Below, piece by piece: positions 8,715 through 17,382 of a stretch of 64,000 nt of DNA (position 1 is the first letter of the stretch; each line of letters begins with the position of its first letter). The notes under the pieces were generated by a model. The model searched no databases. It was not told where the DNA came from and saw only the letters and a program-made list of their open reading frames with translations. The translations under genes and the position numbers were made by a program. The DNA comes from JAIESQ01 sp964495375. Its GTDB lineage: Bacteria > Planctomycetota > Planctomycetia > Pirellulales > JAEUIK01. The stretch lies in the NCBI GenBank assembly GCA_964495375.1, contig CAZBWM010000003.1, forward strand, positions 121,632 through 185,631. The letters are read 5' to 3'.

Positions 8715-9119
8715 ATGGAGCGATCAATTGATGGTGACGAGCTCATGCGCGATCTAGCTGCCATCTTGCGCGAGATCAACGAACAAGGGTTCGTATACCG
8801 CGTCACGGTTGGCCCGTCCGCAGCGATGCCGGAAGCAATCGGCGGCCTTGTAGATCGGACGGGTGAAATCGTTTTTGTCCTGGGGCCCGAGTCGATTCTC
8901 GGAGGAGTGTTTGGACTCATCGATGAAGAGTACGGGTGGCCGCACCCTGTGCAATCGTCGGGCATCAAATGTCTTGCCGATATCATGCCCCGGTGGCGAT
9001 GTCATCCGGTGGTTTATGTCGACAACACGATTTGTGCATTGAGTGTCAGCATTTGGGAATACGAACGCCTGCGCGAACGGACGACGGGAAAGTCATCTCT
9101 GCCCGAGACTGAATCGTAG
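8715..9119 (+). CDS. Hypothetical acidic protein (134 aa)
   Basis: 134 residues starting MERSIDGDELMRDLAAILRE, preceded by AAAAGGG about 8 nt upstream, a good ribosome binding site. The middle (GEIVFVLGPESILGGVFGLIDEEYGWP) is moderately hydrophobic but too short for a clear membrane segment, and there is no signal peptide. Codon use has more A/T in third positions than its neighbours, which may hint at recent acquisition. I do not recognise the family. It follows the sulfatase by 41 nt but does not obviously share its function. Confidence 0.6.
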   Translation: MERSIDGDELMRDLAAILREINEQGFVYRVTVGPSAAMPEAIGGLVDRTGEIVFVLGPESILGGVFGLIDEEYGWPHPVQSSGIKCLADIMPRWRCHPVVYVDNTICALSVSIWEYERLRERTTGKSSLPETES

Positions 9120-9180
9120 GATGGGCTTTGGCTCGCGACGGAGTCGCCATACGCAACACGGATCGTAAACATTGAAGACG

Positions 9181-11427
9181 CTACCTCCCACCGGCGGCTT
9201 GCGCGGTGGCCGCCGAGCTTTCTTCGCCCGGGTGATACACCTTCTTGGCGTGCTGTTCGACGTCTTCCCAATAGAACCAGCCGGGCTTCAGCTTGCTTTG
9301 CGAGAGGAGCTTCGCCTGGTCGTCGAAGTGGGGCGACTTGGGATCGCCGCTCGAACCATACTGAATCAGCGAGCCGGCGCGAATTCGCGGCGCGAATTCC
9401 ACCGCCGACTGATAGCTGGCCCCCACCACCGCGTAGTGCTTCTTGACCACCTTGACCGGGGGCAGATTGATCGTCGGCGTGAAGTACATGGCAAACGCCG
9501 AGCCCAACGGGCCGTGGAAGCCGGCGCTGGGGTAACTCGGCTCCGCATCGCTAAAGGGAATCTGGAAGAAATCGGCCACGTTGGCGTGCCGCTGCAAGCG
9601 GCTGATGTCCCCCCAGGCAACTTTCCACTCGCCATAAGTTTGCTTGAGCTTGTCGGCAGCGACCAGCAGCAGCTTGAACTGCGCCGGTTCGTCCCCCACC
9701 AGTTCGCGCTTCAGCACTTCACTGGTGAACTGGCCGTACATTTCCTCGTACCAGGTCGTGAGCAACGGCATCTGCGTGCATTCGATCGAATTGCGGCGGT
9801 CCCAATCGAGCAGGTGCATCAGGAGCGGCTCGACCTGGGTGGCCAGCGCGGGATCGCTCGTCTTGAGTTCGGCAAACGCCCGCTCATAGCGCGGCAACTC
9901 GACCACGGCCCAGTAAACGGTGGTGTCGAAAATCGATTTCTGCCAATCGTCGAAGGTGACACCGTGCATTTCGCGCAATAGCATTCGCGAGACTTTGGCC
10001 CGCCGTTTGTCGTCGTTTTTCTCCTGCACCATGTAGTTGGGGTAATCGCCGACCGACGGGTTGCCGTCATCGGTCACTGTGAACGGGCTCTGGTTGCAGT
10101 TCTGCACGAAGCCCGAGGGGGGATTAATCGTGCAGGGCAGATCGTCGAAGGGGTGGATTCCTTGCCACTCGGTCTTTGGCGTGCTGCCATCAACCGCGTG
10201 AGCCCAGTCGAAGCTGGGGTCGCGCTTGGGGACGATCCCATTGTAAAAGTAGGCGATGTTGCCCGCCTGGTCGGCGTAGACGGTGTTAAAGATGTGGAAA
10301 TCGAGATTGCCCATCGCGGCGCGGAAGTCGTCGAGGTTTTTGGCCCGCACCATCTTCAAGAGCTGCCGCGGGATGAAGGCGTCGTACAGCTTGGCGATTT
10401 GCGCGGCGATATAGGTCTGGTCGTCGACTTTCTCGACGATCGGCCCGTGGTGCGTCTTGCGGACGGTGAAGGTCTTTTCGTCGACACCTTTGAGCGTTTT
10501 GAACTTGATCGTCTCCTGCCACTCGGTGGCGGTGCGATAGCCGCCGTCGTAGCGGTAGTTGAGCGGGTTGGCCGGGTCGTCGAAGACCACGCGCCAGCCG
10601 TCGCCCAAGTCGGGGTCGTTAACGGTGAAGGCCCAGCCGACGTGTTCGTTGTGCCCTAAGCCTGGCAGCGGCCCGCCGAAGAAGGTACCGCCGGTCATGT
10701 TCCAACCTTCGCCACTGCGGAGGTGCCCTTCGTAGAACTGTCCGAAGCCGTAATACGGTTGATGCGGATTGATGAATAGCAGCGGGTGACCCTCCTTCGT
10801 GCGACTAGGCGCCAGGGCCCAGGCGTTCGAACCGGTGTGATCGGCGGCGCTGGTGTTGAGGTTATACGGCACGCGCTTGCCAATCTTAAGTTTGCCGTAG
10901 CACATCTCGAGCGTGACGGTCCGCGCGTTGGCCAGGATCATCCAGGGCTCGAAGCGCTCGACGAGCCGTGGTTTGACCTCGGGGTGTTGCTTCAAGTACC
11001 AGTTGATGCCAGCGACGAACGCTTCGCACATCGAGCGGGTGTCGTCGTCGAGTTTCGGAAAGTCTTCTTGCGAGCGGCGCGCAATCTCAAACGAGCGGTG
11101 CAGCAAGTCGCGTTCGACTTCCTTCTTGCCGTAGACCTCGGCGTAGCGGCCCAAGCCCAGGATCGTCGAATCTTCGACCTGCCAGAAGTAGTCTTCGCAC
11201 TGCGCGTAGGCGAAGCCGAAGATGACACTCTCGTCGGTCGGCCCGTCGATGTGCGGGACGCCCCACTGGTCGCGATAAATTTTGACGCTGGCGGCCAGCG
11301 ACGCCGGATCGAGCGAGCCGGCCTGCTCGGCGGCGGTCGCCGGCACGACAAAGGCGCAAGCCAGGTAAGCGAGCAAGCCGAACTGGACGAGCTGGCCGAA
11401 CGGGACGGTGCGATTCAAGCGGTTCAT
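9181..11427 (-). CDS. Penicillin acylase-family Ntn hydrolase (possible AHL acylase)
   Basis: 748 residues with an N-terminal signal peptide (VQFGLLAYLACAFVVPATAA). The alpha chain begins IYRDQWGVPHIDGPTDESV with GFAYAQCEDYFWQVE, typical of the family. The nucleophile Ser of the self-cleaving beta chain is seen in TGSNAWALAP near residue 200, followed by NPHQPYYGFGQFYEGHL and GGPLPGLGHNEHVGWAFT. Such enzymes act in the periplasm on amides: beta-lactams, acyl-homoserine lactones or other N-acyl compounds. The ATG ending at 11427 has GGGAG 8 nt upstream, better than the in-frame GTG at 11451. It stands alone, 779 nt from mnmA. The family is certain, the substrate unknown. Confidence 0.9.
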   Translation of the reverse strand: MNRLNRTVPFGQLVQFGLLAYLACAFVVPATAAEQAGSLDPASLAASVKIYRDQWGVPHIDGPTDESVIFGFAYAQCEDYFWQVEDSTILGLGRYAEVYGKKEVERDLLHRSFEIARRSQEDFPKLDDDTRSMCEAFVAGINWYLKQHPEVKPRLVERFEPWMILANARTVTLEMCYGKLKIGKRVPYNLNTSAADHTGSNAWALAPSRTKEGHPLLFINPHQPYYGFGQFYEGHLRSGEGWNMTGGTFFGGPLPGLGHNEHVGWAFTVNDPDLGDGWRVVFDDPANPLNYRYDGGYRTATEWQETIKFKTLKGVDEKTFTVRKTHHGPIVEKVDDQTYIAAQIAKLYDAFIPRQLLKMVRAKNLDDFRAAMGNLDFHIFNTVYADQAGNIAYFYNGIVPKRDPSFDWAHAVDGSTPKTEWQGIHPFDDLPCTINPPSGFVQNCNQSPFTVTDDGNPSVGDYPNYMVQEKNDDKRRAKVSRMLLREMHGVTFDDWQKSIFDTTVYWAVVELPRYERAFAELKTSDPALATQVEPLLMHLLDWDRRNSIECTQMPLLTTWYEEMYGQFTSEVLKRELVGDEPAQFKLLLVAADKLKQTYGEWKVAWGDISRLQRHANVADFFQIPFSDAEPSYPSAGFHGPLGSAFAMYFTPTINLPPVKVVKKHYAVVGASYQSAVEFAPRIRAGSLIQYGSSGDPKSPHFDDQAKLLSQSKLKPGWFYWEDVEQHAKKVYHPGEESSAATAQAAGGR

Positions 11428-12206
11428 GCGCAAGGCTCCCCAAAGATTCACACGGCGCGCTGGGCGAGCGCCGGGCGTTCGCGGTGCGATACGGTCGAGC
11501 CTCGATGGTAATCGAACCCGACCCGCGGGAGAATCCGCCGGCTGAAAAAGGGCGGATTCGGCGCGGCGCGCATGTCAGCGCGCAGGGCCAGCGCTTCGTT
11601 CCCCCTTTCGAGAAACCGTGGTGCACACCGCGGGCCAGTTGTCGATTGCCGATCCCGTGCGGCCCGCGCGCAGTGCGATCGACTCGCGCCGACGTTGGCG
11701 CGAAAACAGTCTTCAGAAGCGTTCGCCGCGTTGGTTGCGCAGCTTGCGCGCCTATCTCGACAAGCTCAGCCGAGCAAGTCGATCCCGCCGCGAATACGCT
11801 TGATGCCAGGCGACGCCCCCCTGAGGCGGCGTCGCCTGGCGTACCCTCCCCGAATGGCGCGGAGGGGGAGCGCCTGCCGAAGACGGCCGGTCGGCAATAC
11901 GATCGCAATTGCCTGGAGGAATCGAGCTGTGGATTTGTTGTGACAAATGGCCACAAGTCGACACAATGCTCGACAGGCTGCGAGCGTGGTCGAACGGCAG
12001 TTTTCGGGTTTGTGCCTGGAATTATTTGCCAGACTGTTGGCATTCTACCGACGGAGTGGCTCGCTGTCCAGGGTATTTAGTACAAAATTGTGTTTATTTT
12101 TTGCGATCTGTTGAGGTGCGCCGCCGGAGTTGCCGGGGAAACGTGGGACGAGCGGCAGGCCGGCAACGCGGTGTTTTTGGCCGAATGGCCGAGGGGAGGC
12201 GTAGCG
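11428..12206. other. Long intergenic region with hairpins, no supported gene
   Basis: 779 bases between the acylase start and the mnmA stop. Open frames on both strands here are low-complexity, Arg-rich translations of GC-rich DNA. Two structures stand out: a strong hairpin at 11805-11840 (listed separately) and an 8-bp inverted repeat GTTGCCGG/CCGGCAAC (12129-12136 and 12160-12167) followed by GCGGTGTTTTT on the plus strand, which resembles a weak terminator. An A/T-rich patch at about 12075-12110 contrasts with the surrounding GC. Confidence 0.5.
11805..11840. repeat. 13-bp perfect hairpin (10-nt loop)
   Basis: GCCAGGCGACGCC (11805-11817) pairs exactly with GGCGTCGCCTGGC (11828-11840). A second weaker stem (CCCTCC/GGAGGG) follows within 40 nt. 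No T-run is attached. It may be a dispersed palindromic repeat or a factor-dependent terminator or processing site for mnmA read-through. Confidence 0.45.
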
Positions 12207-13400
12207 CTACTCGATCCAGCCGCCGCCGAGCACGCGGTCGCCGTCGTAACATACGGCCGCTTGCCCCGGGGCGACGCCAAATTGCGGCTCCGCGAACCGC
12301 ACCTCGAAGCGATCGGGGCCGGCTAAGGTCACTTCGGCCGGCACCAGGCGGCTGTTGTAACGAATCTTGATGTGGCATGCGAAGGATGCGGCCGGCGGAT
12401 CGACGAGCCAGTTGGCCTGGCCGGCCGTTAGTTCCACGCGCCCCAACTCTTCGCGCGTGCCGATCACCACGCGCCGGCTGGCGGCATCCAGCTCGATCAC
12501 GTACCGCGGATCGCCGAAGGCCACGCCGAGCCCCTTGCGCTGCCCGATGGTGTACTGCTCGATGCCGGTGTGCTGGCCGACCACTTCGCCGGCCGTGGTG
12601 ACTATCTCACCGGCTCGATCAAGCGGCTGCTCGTCCCCGCGCTCGGCCTGACGGCTGCTCTGGCGGCGCCGCACGAGTGCCGCGTAATCGCCGTCGGGCA
12701 CGAAGCAAATCTCCTGACTGTCGCGCTTGTCGGCCACGCGCATCCCCAGGCCGCGGGCGATCTCACGGATGGCCGGCTTCTCGTAGTCGCCAACCGGCAA
12801 CAGCACGCGCGAGAGGACTTCGCGCCGTAGTCCGAAGAGTACGTACGACTGATCCTTCGAGAGGTCGCGGCCGCGCAATAATCGCGGCGGGCCACCAGCG
12901 GCCGAACCCGATTCGACACGGGCGTAATGTCCGGTGGCGACGAACTCGGCCCCCACGCTGTCGGCAAACTCGCGCAAGCGGCCGAACTTCAGCCAGTTGT
13001 TGCAGACCACGCACGGATTGGGGGTACGGCCGGCCGTGTACTCGTCAACGAAGTAACCGATAATGCGGTCGAATTCCTCGGCAAAGTTGACCGCGTAAAA
13101 CGGGATCTCGAGCCGATCGGCGACCCGTCGGGCGTCGTCGGCGTCGCTCGCGCTGCAACAGCCCTGCTTGTGGCTGGCCGCGGGGGTGACGATGGGGAGG
13201 ACCGGCCCGACGGCGCTCCTGCCTGACAAACCGACAGTCGCATCCGCTGACGCCGAACTCTGGCAGGCGCCGGCCGCCACCGGCTGGGCTTCGCCGTGTC
13301 GCATGAACAGGCCGATCACCTCGTGGCCTGCCTCGCGCAATAGCCAGGCAGCGACACTGCTATCGACCCCGCCCGACATTGCCAACACGACTCGCGCCAT
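12207..13400 (-). CDS. mnmA: tRNA-specific 2-thiouridylase MnmA
   Basis: 397 residues. MnmA thiolates U34 of tRNA(Lys, Glu, Gln) in the cytoplasm using ATP and relayed sulfur. Seen here: the N-terminal PP-loop AMSGGVDSS, TPNPCVVCNNWLKFG with the first catalytic Cys in VVCN, ATGHYAR, KDQSYVLF, and the second catalytic Cys in SQEICFV; then IGQRKGLGV and the C-terminal beta-barrel. Compared with E. coli MnmA there is an extra segment of about 40 residues between GLFMRHGE and GCCSASDADDAR, rich in Ala/Ser. It is flanked by long intergenic regions and appears monocistronic. Confidence 0.96.
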   Translation of the reverse strand: MARVVLAMSGGVDSSVAAWLLREAGHEVIGLFMRHGEAQPVAAGACQSSASADATVGLSGRSAVGPVLPIVTPAASHKQGCCSASDADDARRVADRLEIPFYAVNFAEEFDRIIGYFVDEYTAGRTPNPCVVCNNWLKFGRLREFADSVGAEFVATGHYARVESGSAAGGPPRLLRGRDLSKDQSYVLFGLRREVLSRVLLPVGDYEKPAIREIARGLGMRVADKRDSQEICFVPDGDYAALVRRRQSSRQAERGDEQPLDRAGEIVTTAGEVVGQHTGIEQYTIGQRKGLGVAFGDPRYVIELDAASRRVVIGTREELGRVELTAGQANWLVDPPAASFACHIKIRYNSRLVPAEVTLAGPDRFEVRFAEPQFGVAPGQAAVCYDGDRVLGGGWIE

Positions 13401-13953
13401 TCCGCTACTCTATCGACGAGGGTGTGCGCCGGACAAGTCGCTGGTGCCACCGGGGGGGTGGGTTGCCAGGCGATCCGCCGCCGGAAAACGAAGTCGAAAA
13501 CACTATGCGTTGCTTGGGCTGTCAAAAACGCATCTTGAATTGGCGAAAAGATTTGACACCGCGCCGGGGGAAGGGTATCGTCCGATTGACGCTCGCCGCA
13601 GGGGGGATCTTTGCAGCGCGACGTGACGAACCGCCCCAGGCGGGCTCGTGGCGTTCAAGCTGCCTGGCCGATGGTCACCGCTCGGCCGCTGGCGTCGAGC
13701 GGCAGACGCCCGTCGAAGTAACCGCGCAACCTGCCGCTGCTCGTCGATCAGACGTTCCACGTGATCGGTCGCGGCCGAGTCGAATGAGGATCGCTGGTGA
13801 GTCGCCGTCGCATGCGGCCGTGCTCGGCCCCGAGTTCTCCGGGTAAGTCAGGCTGCGGTTCGGGCAGTGTGCGTTCAGCAGTGATTTCGACGACGGGAAT
13901 TGCCCTAGTTGGGCGCCACCAGGGCGTGTAGCCGGCCTTGCGGAGAAGTGACG
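13401..13953. other. Intergenic region between divergent mnmA and radical SAM gene
   Basis: 553 bases without a convincing gene. The small frames present (for example 13503-13760 minus) have no recognisable features. It contains the promoter match at 13553-13581. I looked for a cobalamin riboswitch because the downstream genes encode B12-binding proteins, but saw no B12-box-like sequence. Confidence 0.55.
13553..13581 (+). promoter_or_regulatory. Sigma-70-type promoter match
   Basis: TTGACA (13553-13558), a spacer of exactly 17 nt, and TATCGT (13576-13581). It points toward the tandem radical SAM genes and would give a leader of about 365 nt before the start at 13954. Confidence 0.45.
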
Positions 13954-15558
13954 ATGGCGTCTGTGACCACGGTGTTGCCGATCATCTCGAATCCCCCCGT
14001 GGGGACGCCAGGGGCGCGGGTCACGCTCGTTCGGCCGGCGATGATTCACTCGGCCAAGACCTACTCGCTGTCAATTACTCCGCCGCTGGGGCTGGCCTAT
14101 CTGGCGGCCATGCTGCTCGAGGCCGGCCACGAAGTCACGGCTGTCGACGCGATGGCCGAAGGCAAAGACAATCGTCGCGTGGTCGATGGCTTTGCCATTG
14201 TGGGCCTGTCGATCGACGAGACCGTGGCACGCATTCACCCCGACAGCGTGGTGATTGGCATTAGCTGCATGTTCTCGCAAGATTGGACCTGGAGCCGGCA
14301 ACTGATCCGCGCGGTGCGCCGCCGTTTTCCACATGCCGTGATCGTCGCCGGCGGCGAACACATCACCGCACTGCCTGAATACTCGCTGCGCGATTGCCGA
14401 GAACTCGACGCCTGCGTGTTGGGCGAGGGAGAGGAAACCCTTACCGAACTGGTGCGAGCCGGCAGCGATCGCGCGGCCTGGCAGGAGGTGCCGGGGCTGG
14501 CATTTCTGGCGGGCGAACAATTTGTGCGATCGGCGTCGCGCTCTCGAATTCGCGAAGTCGACGACATCCCGCTGCCGGCTTGGGAATTGTTCCCCATGTC
14601 GGTCTATCTCAATCCCTGGAACTCGATGGGAGTCTATCGGGGCCGCACGATGGGCATCCTCGGCACCCGCGGGTGCCCCTACAAATGCACGTTCTGCTCG
14701 AACCTGCAGATGTATGGGCAAACCTGGGTGGCCCGCGACGTTGACGCCGTGCTCGACGAAATTCAGCACTACATCGATGCTTACGGCGCGGAGAACTTCG
14801 AGTTTTATGACCTCACGATGATCATCCGCAAATCGTGGATTCTCGAGTTCTGCCGGAAGCTCGACGAGCGCGGCATGAAGATCGTGTGGCAGCTCCCCGT
14901 TGGCACGCGCAGCGAAACCATCGACGCGGAAGTCGCGGCCGCGCTCTATCGCACGGGCTGCCGCAATATCGTTTACGCCCCTGAGAGCGGTTCCAACGAC
15001 ACGCTCAAGAAAATCAAGAAGCAAGTCCACCTCGACCGGTTGGTGACTTCGATCGGCCAGGCACTGAGTAGCCAGCTCGTGGTGCGCGTGAACATGATTC
15101 TCGGCTTCCCGCACGAGACGCGCCGGCACCTGTGGGATTCGGTGCTGTTCGCGTGGCGGCTGGCCTGGATCGGCGTGCACGACTTGTGCGTGTACGTGTT
15201 TTCGCCCTATCCCGGCACCGACTTGTTCCGCGAACTGTGCGAAACCAAAACGATCCCGGCGATCGACGATAACTACTTCAGCTCGCTGGTCGTCATGCAG
15301 GACGTGCTGACGCCGACGAACTACTGCCACCAGGTCAGTGGGCGCGAGCTGTTCGTCTGGCGGGTGTTCACCACGGTGACGTTCTACGGGCTGTCGTTCC
15401 TGCGGCGACCGTCGCGATTCTTCAAGCTGGCCTGGAACATTGCCCGCAATCGCTGCGAGACGACGCTCGAGTTTCGCCTGGGTACAATACTACGAGGTCA
15501 CCAGACCAAAGGGGCCGCGGCGGCGCTGCCAACTCCGAGCGTCGCGGCGGGTTCCTGA
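13954..15558 (+). CDS. B12-binding radical SAM protein, copy 1
   Basis: 534 residues. The N-terminal third (about 20-175) is a cobalamin-binding Rossmann-type domain (LSITPPLGLAYLAAMLLEAG, then VVIGISCMFSQDW and VVAGGEHITALPEYSL). The radical SAM core follows, with the [4Fe-4S] cluster motif CPYKCTFC in TRGCPYKCTFCSN at about residue 255, then EFYDLTMII and YAPESGSNDTLKKIKKQ. A hydrophobic C-terminal segment (VFTTVTFYGLSFLRR) suggests membrane contact. Related BchE-type enzymes do methyl transfers or oxidative cyclisations; the substrate here is unknown. GGAGAAG precedes the ATG at 13954. The next gene is a close paralogue 89 nt downstream. Confidence 0.9.
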   Translation: MASVTTVLPIISNPPVGTPGARVTLVRPAMIHSAKTYSLSITPPLGLAYLAAMLLEAGHEVTAVDAMAEGKDNRRVVDGFAIVGLSIDETVARIHPDSVVIGISCMFSQDWTWSRQLIRAVRRRFPHAVIVAGGEHITALPEYSLRDCRELDACVLGEGEETLTELVRAGSDRAAWQEVPGLAFLAGEQFVRSASRSRIREVDDIPLPAWELFPMSVYLNPWNSMGVYRGRTMGILGTRGCPYKCTFCSNLQMYGQTWVARDVDAVLDEIQHYIDAYGAENFEFYDLTMIIRKSWILEFCRKLDERGMKIVWQLPVGTRSETIDAEVAAALYRTGCRNIVYAPESGSNDTLKKIKKQVHLDRLVTSIGQALSSQLVVRVNMILGFPHETRRHLWDSVLFAWRLAWIGVHDLCVYVFSPYPGTDLFRELCETKTIPAIDDNYFSSLVVMQDVLTPTNYCHQVSGRELFVWRVFTTVTFYGLSFLRRPSRFFKLAWNIARNRCETTLEFRLGTILRGHQTKGAAAALPTPSVAAGS

Positions 15559-15647
15559 TCGCCGCGGCTGGTCGCGCGCGTGGTTTGCCGTGCCCGTCGC
15601 AGAAAACTGTCCGGTCGCCGAGGCGTGCGTCTGATGCTGGCCCCCTC

Positions 15648-17273
15648 ATGAGTCGCTTGATGTCATCCTCGGTGGAAATGTTGCCGATTGTCGAGCGCGG
15701 GTTGCCCGAGCCAGCGAATGGCGCTGCCGCGCGGCAGCACGTGGTGCTCGTGCGGCCGGCGCAACTTTCATCGCCGGGCGCGATGAGCTCCCCGGTCACC
15801 CCGTCGCTGGGGTTGGCCTACCTGGCGGCCATGCTGGTCGAAGCCGGCATCAGTGTGTCGGCGGTCGATGCGTTAGGCGAAGCGGTCGACCGGTTCCGCG
15901 AAGAAGATGGCTACCTCGTGCAGGGGCTGTCGATCGACGAGACGGTCGCGCGGATCGATCCGGCGGCCACGGTGATCGGCATCAGTTGCATGTTCACGCA
16001 GGACTGGCCCTGGGCGCGGCGCCTGATTCAAGCCGTGCGGGGGCGGTTCCCCGGCGCGCTGTTGGTGGCCGGTGGCGAACACATCACGGCCTTGCCCGAG
16101 TTTTCGTTGCGGGATTGCCCTGAGCTCGACCTCTGCGTGCTCGGCGAAGGAGAAGAGACCATTCGCGAGATCGCGCTGACGGTGCGCGATCAGGCAGCAC
16201 AGGATCGCGTGGCATTGCGTGGCGTGCCGGGCGTGGCATCGCTCGTCGACGGGCAGTACGTGGCCGCCGAGCCGCGCCGCCGAATGCGCGAGATCGAACG
16301 CATCCCCTGGCCGGCCTGGGATTTGTTTCCGGTCGAGGGCTATCTCGATAGCCGCAACAGCCATGGCGTGTATCGGGGCCGCACGTTCGGCATTCTGGCC
16401 ACACGCGGTTGCCCTTATAAGTGCACGTTCTGCTCGAACCCGGTGATGTACGGCAACCTGTGGATGGCGCGCGAAGTCGAGGACGTGCTCGATGAGATTC
16501 AGTCGTATCTCGACAAGTACCAGGTCGAGAATATCGACTTTTACGATCTGACCATGATTACGCGCCGCCGCTGGATTCTGGATTTCTGCCGGCGCATTGA
16601 AGAACGCGGCATGAAGTTTACCTGGCAGTTGCCCAGCGGCACGCGCAGCGAAGTGATCGACGCCGAAGTGTCGGCCGCGCTCTACCGCACCGGCTGCCGC
16701 AACGTGGCTTACGCGCCCGAGAGTGGCTCGCCCGAGACGCTTGAAAAGATCAAGAAGCAAGTGCATCTCGACAAACTGGTCGACTCGATTCGCGCGGCGC
16801 TGGGCAATGGCATCGTGGTGCGAGTGAATTTGATCCTCGGTTTCCCGCACGATCGCCGCAAGAACTTGTGGCAAACCCTGCTGTTTGCCTGGAAGCTGGC
16901 GCTGGTGGGAGTGCAGGACGCTGGCGTGTACTTGTTTTCGCCTTATCCCGGCACCGAATTGTTCGACGAGCTGCGCGAGAAAGGGCGGATCGGCGCGTTG
17001 GATGCCGACTACTTCCGCTCGCTGGTGAATTACAAGAGCTTCTTCGCGCCGAGCCAGTATTGCTATGCGATTGGTGGCCGTGAGCTGGCCATCTGGCGGT
17101 TCTTCATGATGGCGTCGTTCTTCGCGCTGTCGTTCGCCGTACGCCCCTGGCGCGCCTGGCAACTCGTGCGGATGCTCATCAAGAACGAGAGCGAGACGTC
17201 GCTACAACAACGACTGGGCGTGCTGTTGCGCCGCAAGTCGAAGGCTTCGTCGGCGCCGAGCATGACGACCTAG
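15648..17273 (+). CDS. B12-binding radical SAM protein, copy 2
   Basis: 541 residues, collinear with the preceding gene over nearly the full length: the same GLSIDETVARI, VAGGEHITALPE, CVLGEGEET, GRTFGILATRGCPYKCTFC and EKIKKQVHL blocks. The cluster Cys triad is intact. The paralogues differ mainly in the first 30 residues, the loop after the B12 domain, and the C-terminus, where this copy has FMMASFFALSFAVRPWRAW, a likely membrane-associated helix. Start choice is uncertain: ATG at 15648 or 15660, neither with a strong ribosome site. It probably acts with copy 1 on related substrates or at successive steps. Confidence 0.88.
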   Translation: MSRLMSSSVEMLPIVERGLPEPANGAAARQHVVLVRPAQLSSPGAMSSPVTPSLGLAYLAAMLVEAGISVSAVDALGEAVDRFREEDGYLVQGLSIDETVARIDPAATVIGISCMFTQDWPWARRLIQAVRGRFPGALLVAGGEHITALPEFSLRDCPELDLCVLGEGEETIREIALTVRDQAAQDRVALRGVPGVASLVDGQYVAAEPRRRMREIERIPWPAWDLFPVEGYLDSRNSHGVYRGRTFGILATRGCPYKCTFCSNPVMYGNLWMAREVEDVLDEIQSYLDKYQVENIDFYDLTMITRRRWILDFCRRIEERGMKFTWQLPSGTRSEVIDAEVSAALYRTGCRNVAYAPESGSPETLEKIKKQVHLDKLVDSIRAALGNGIVVRVNLILGFPHDRRKNLWQTLLFAWKLALVGVQDAGVYLFSPYPGTELFDELREKGRIGALDADYFRSLVNYKSFFAPSQYCYAIGGRELAIWRFFMMASFFALSFAVRPWRAWQLVRMLIKNESETSLQQRLGVLLRRKSKASSAPSMTT

Positions 17274-17290
17274 TTTGCAGATTCGGTAGC

Positions 17291-17308
17291 CGCGGGATTT
17301 ATCCCGCG
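17291..17308. terminator. Palindrome between convergent genes
   Basis: CGCGGGAT and ATCCCGCG form an 8-bp stem with a 2-nt loop, 18 nt after the radical SAM stop and between two convergent genes. There is no T-run. It may be a bidirectional terminator or a copy of a dispersed GC-rich palindrome. Confidence 0.4.
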
Positions 17309-17382
17309 CGCTTAGATCGCGCGACGTTACCACGCGCCAGCTAGCGCGCAGAGCAAGCTCCGCAGCAAACAATTCTTGGAAT

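Noticed and set aside
11500..11540. GGTTCGATTACC-like tRNA T-loop sequence on the minus strand
   Set aside because: No matching acceptor, D-arm or anticodon arm could be drawn around it.
11087..12043. Minus-strand frame of 318 codons overlapping the start of the acylase
   Set aside because: It overlaps the acylase signal peptide in another frame and has no domain; the acylase frame is certain.
13401..13953. Cobalamin riboswitch before the B12 radical SAM genes
   Set aside because: No B12-box-like sequence or the expected multi-stem layout was found.
14071..15330. Long minus-strand open frame opposite radical SAM copy 1, with a similar one at 15873-17162 opposite copy 2
   Set aside because: Both are His/Arg-rich shadows of the coding strand and resemble each other only because the radical SAM genes are paralogues.
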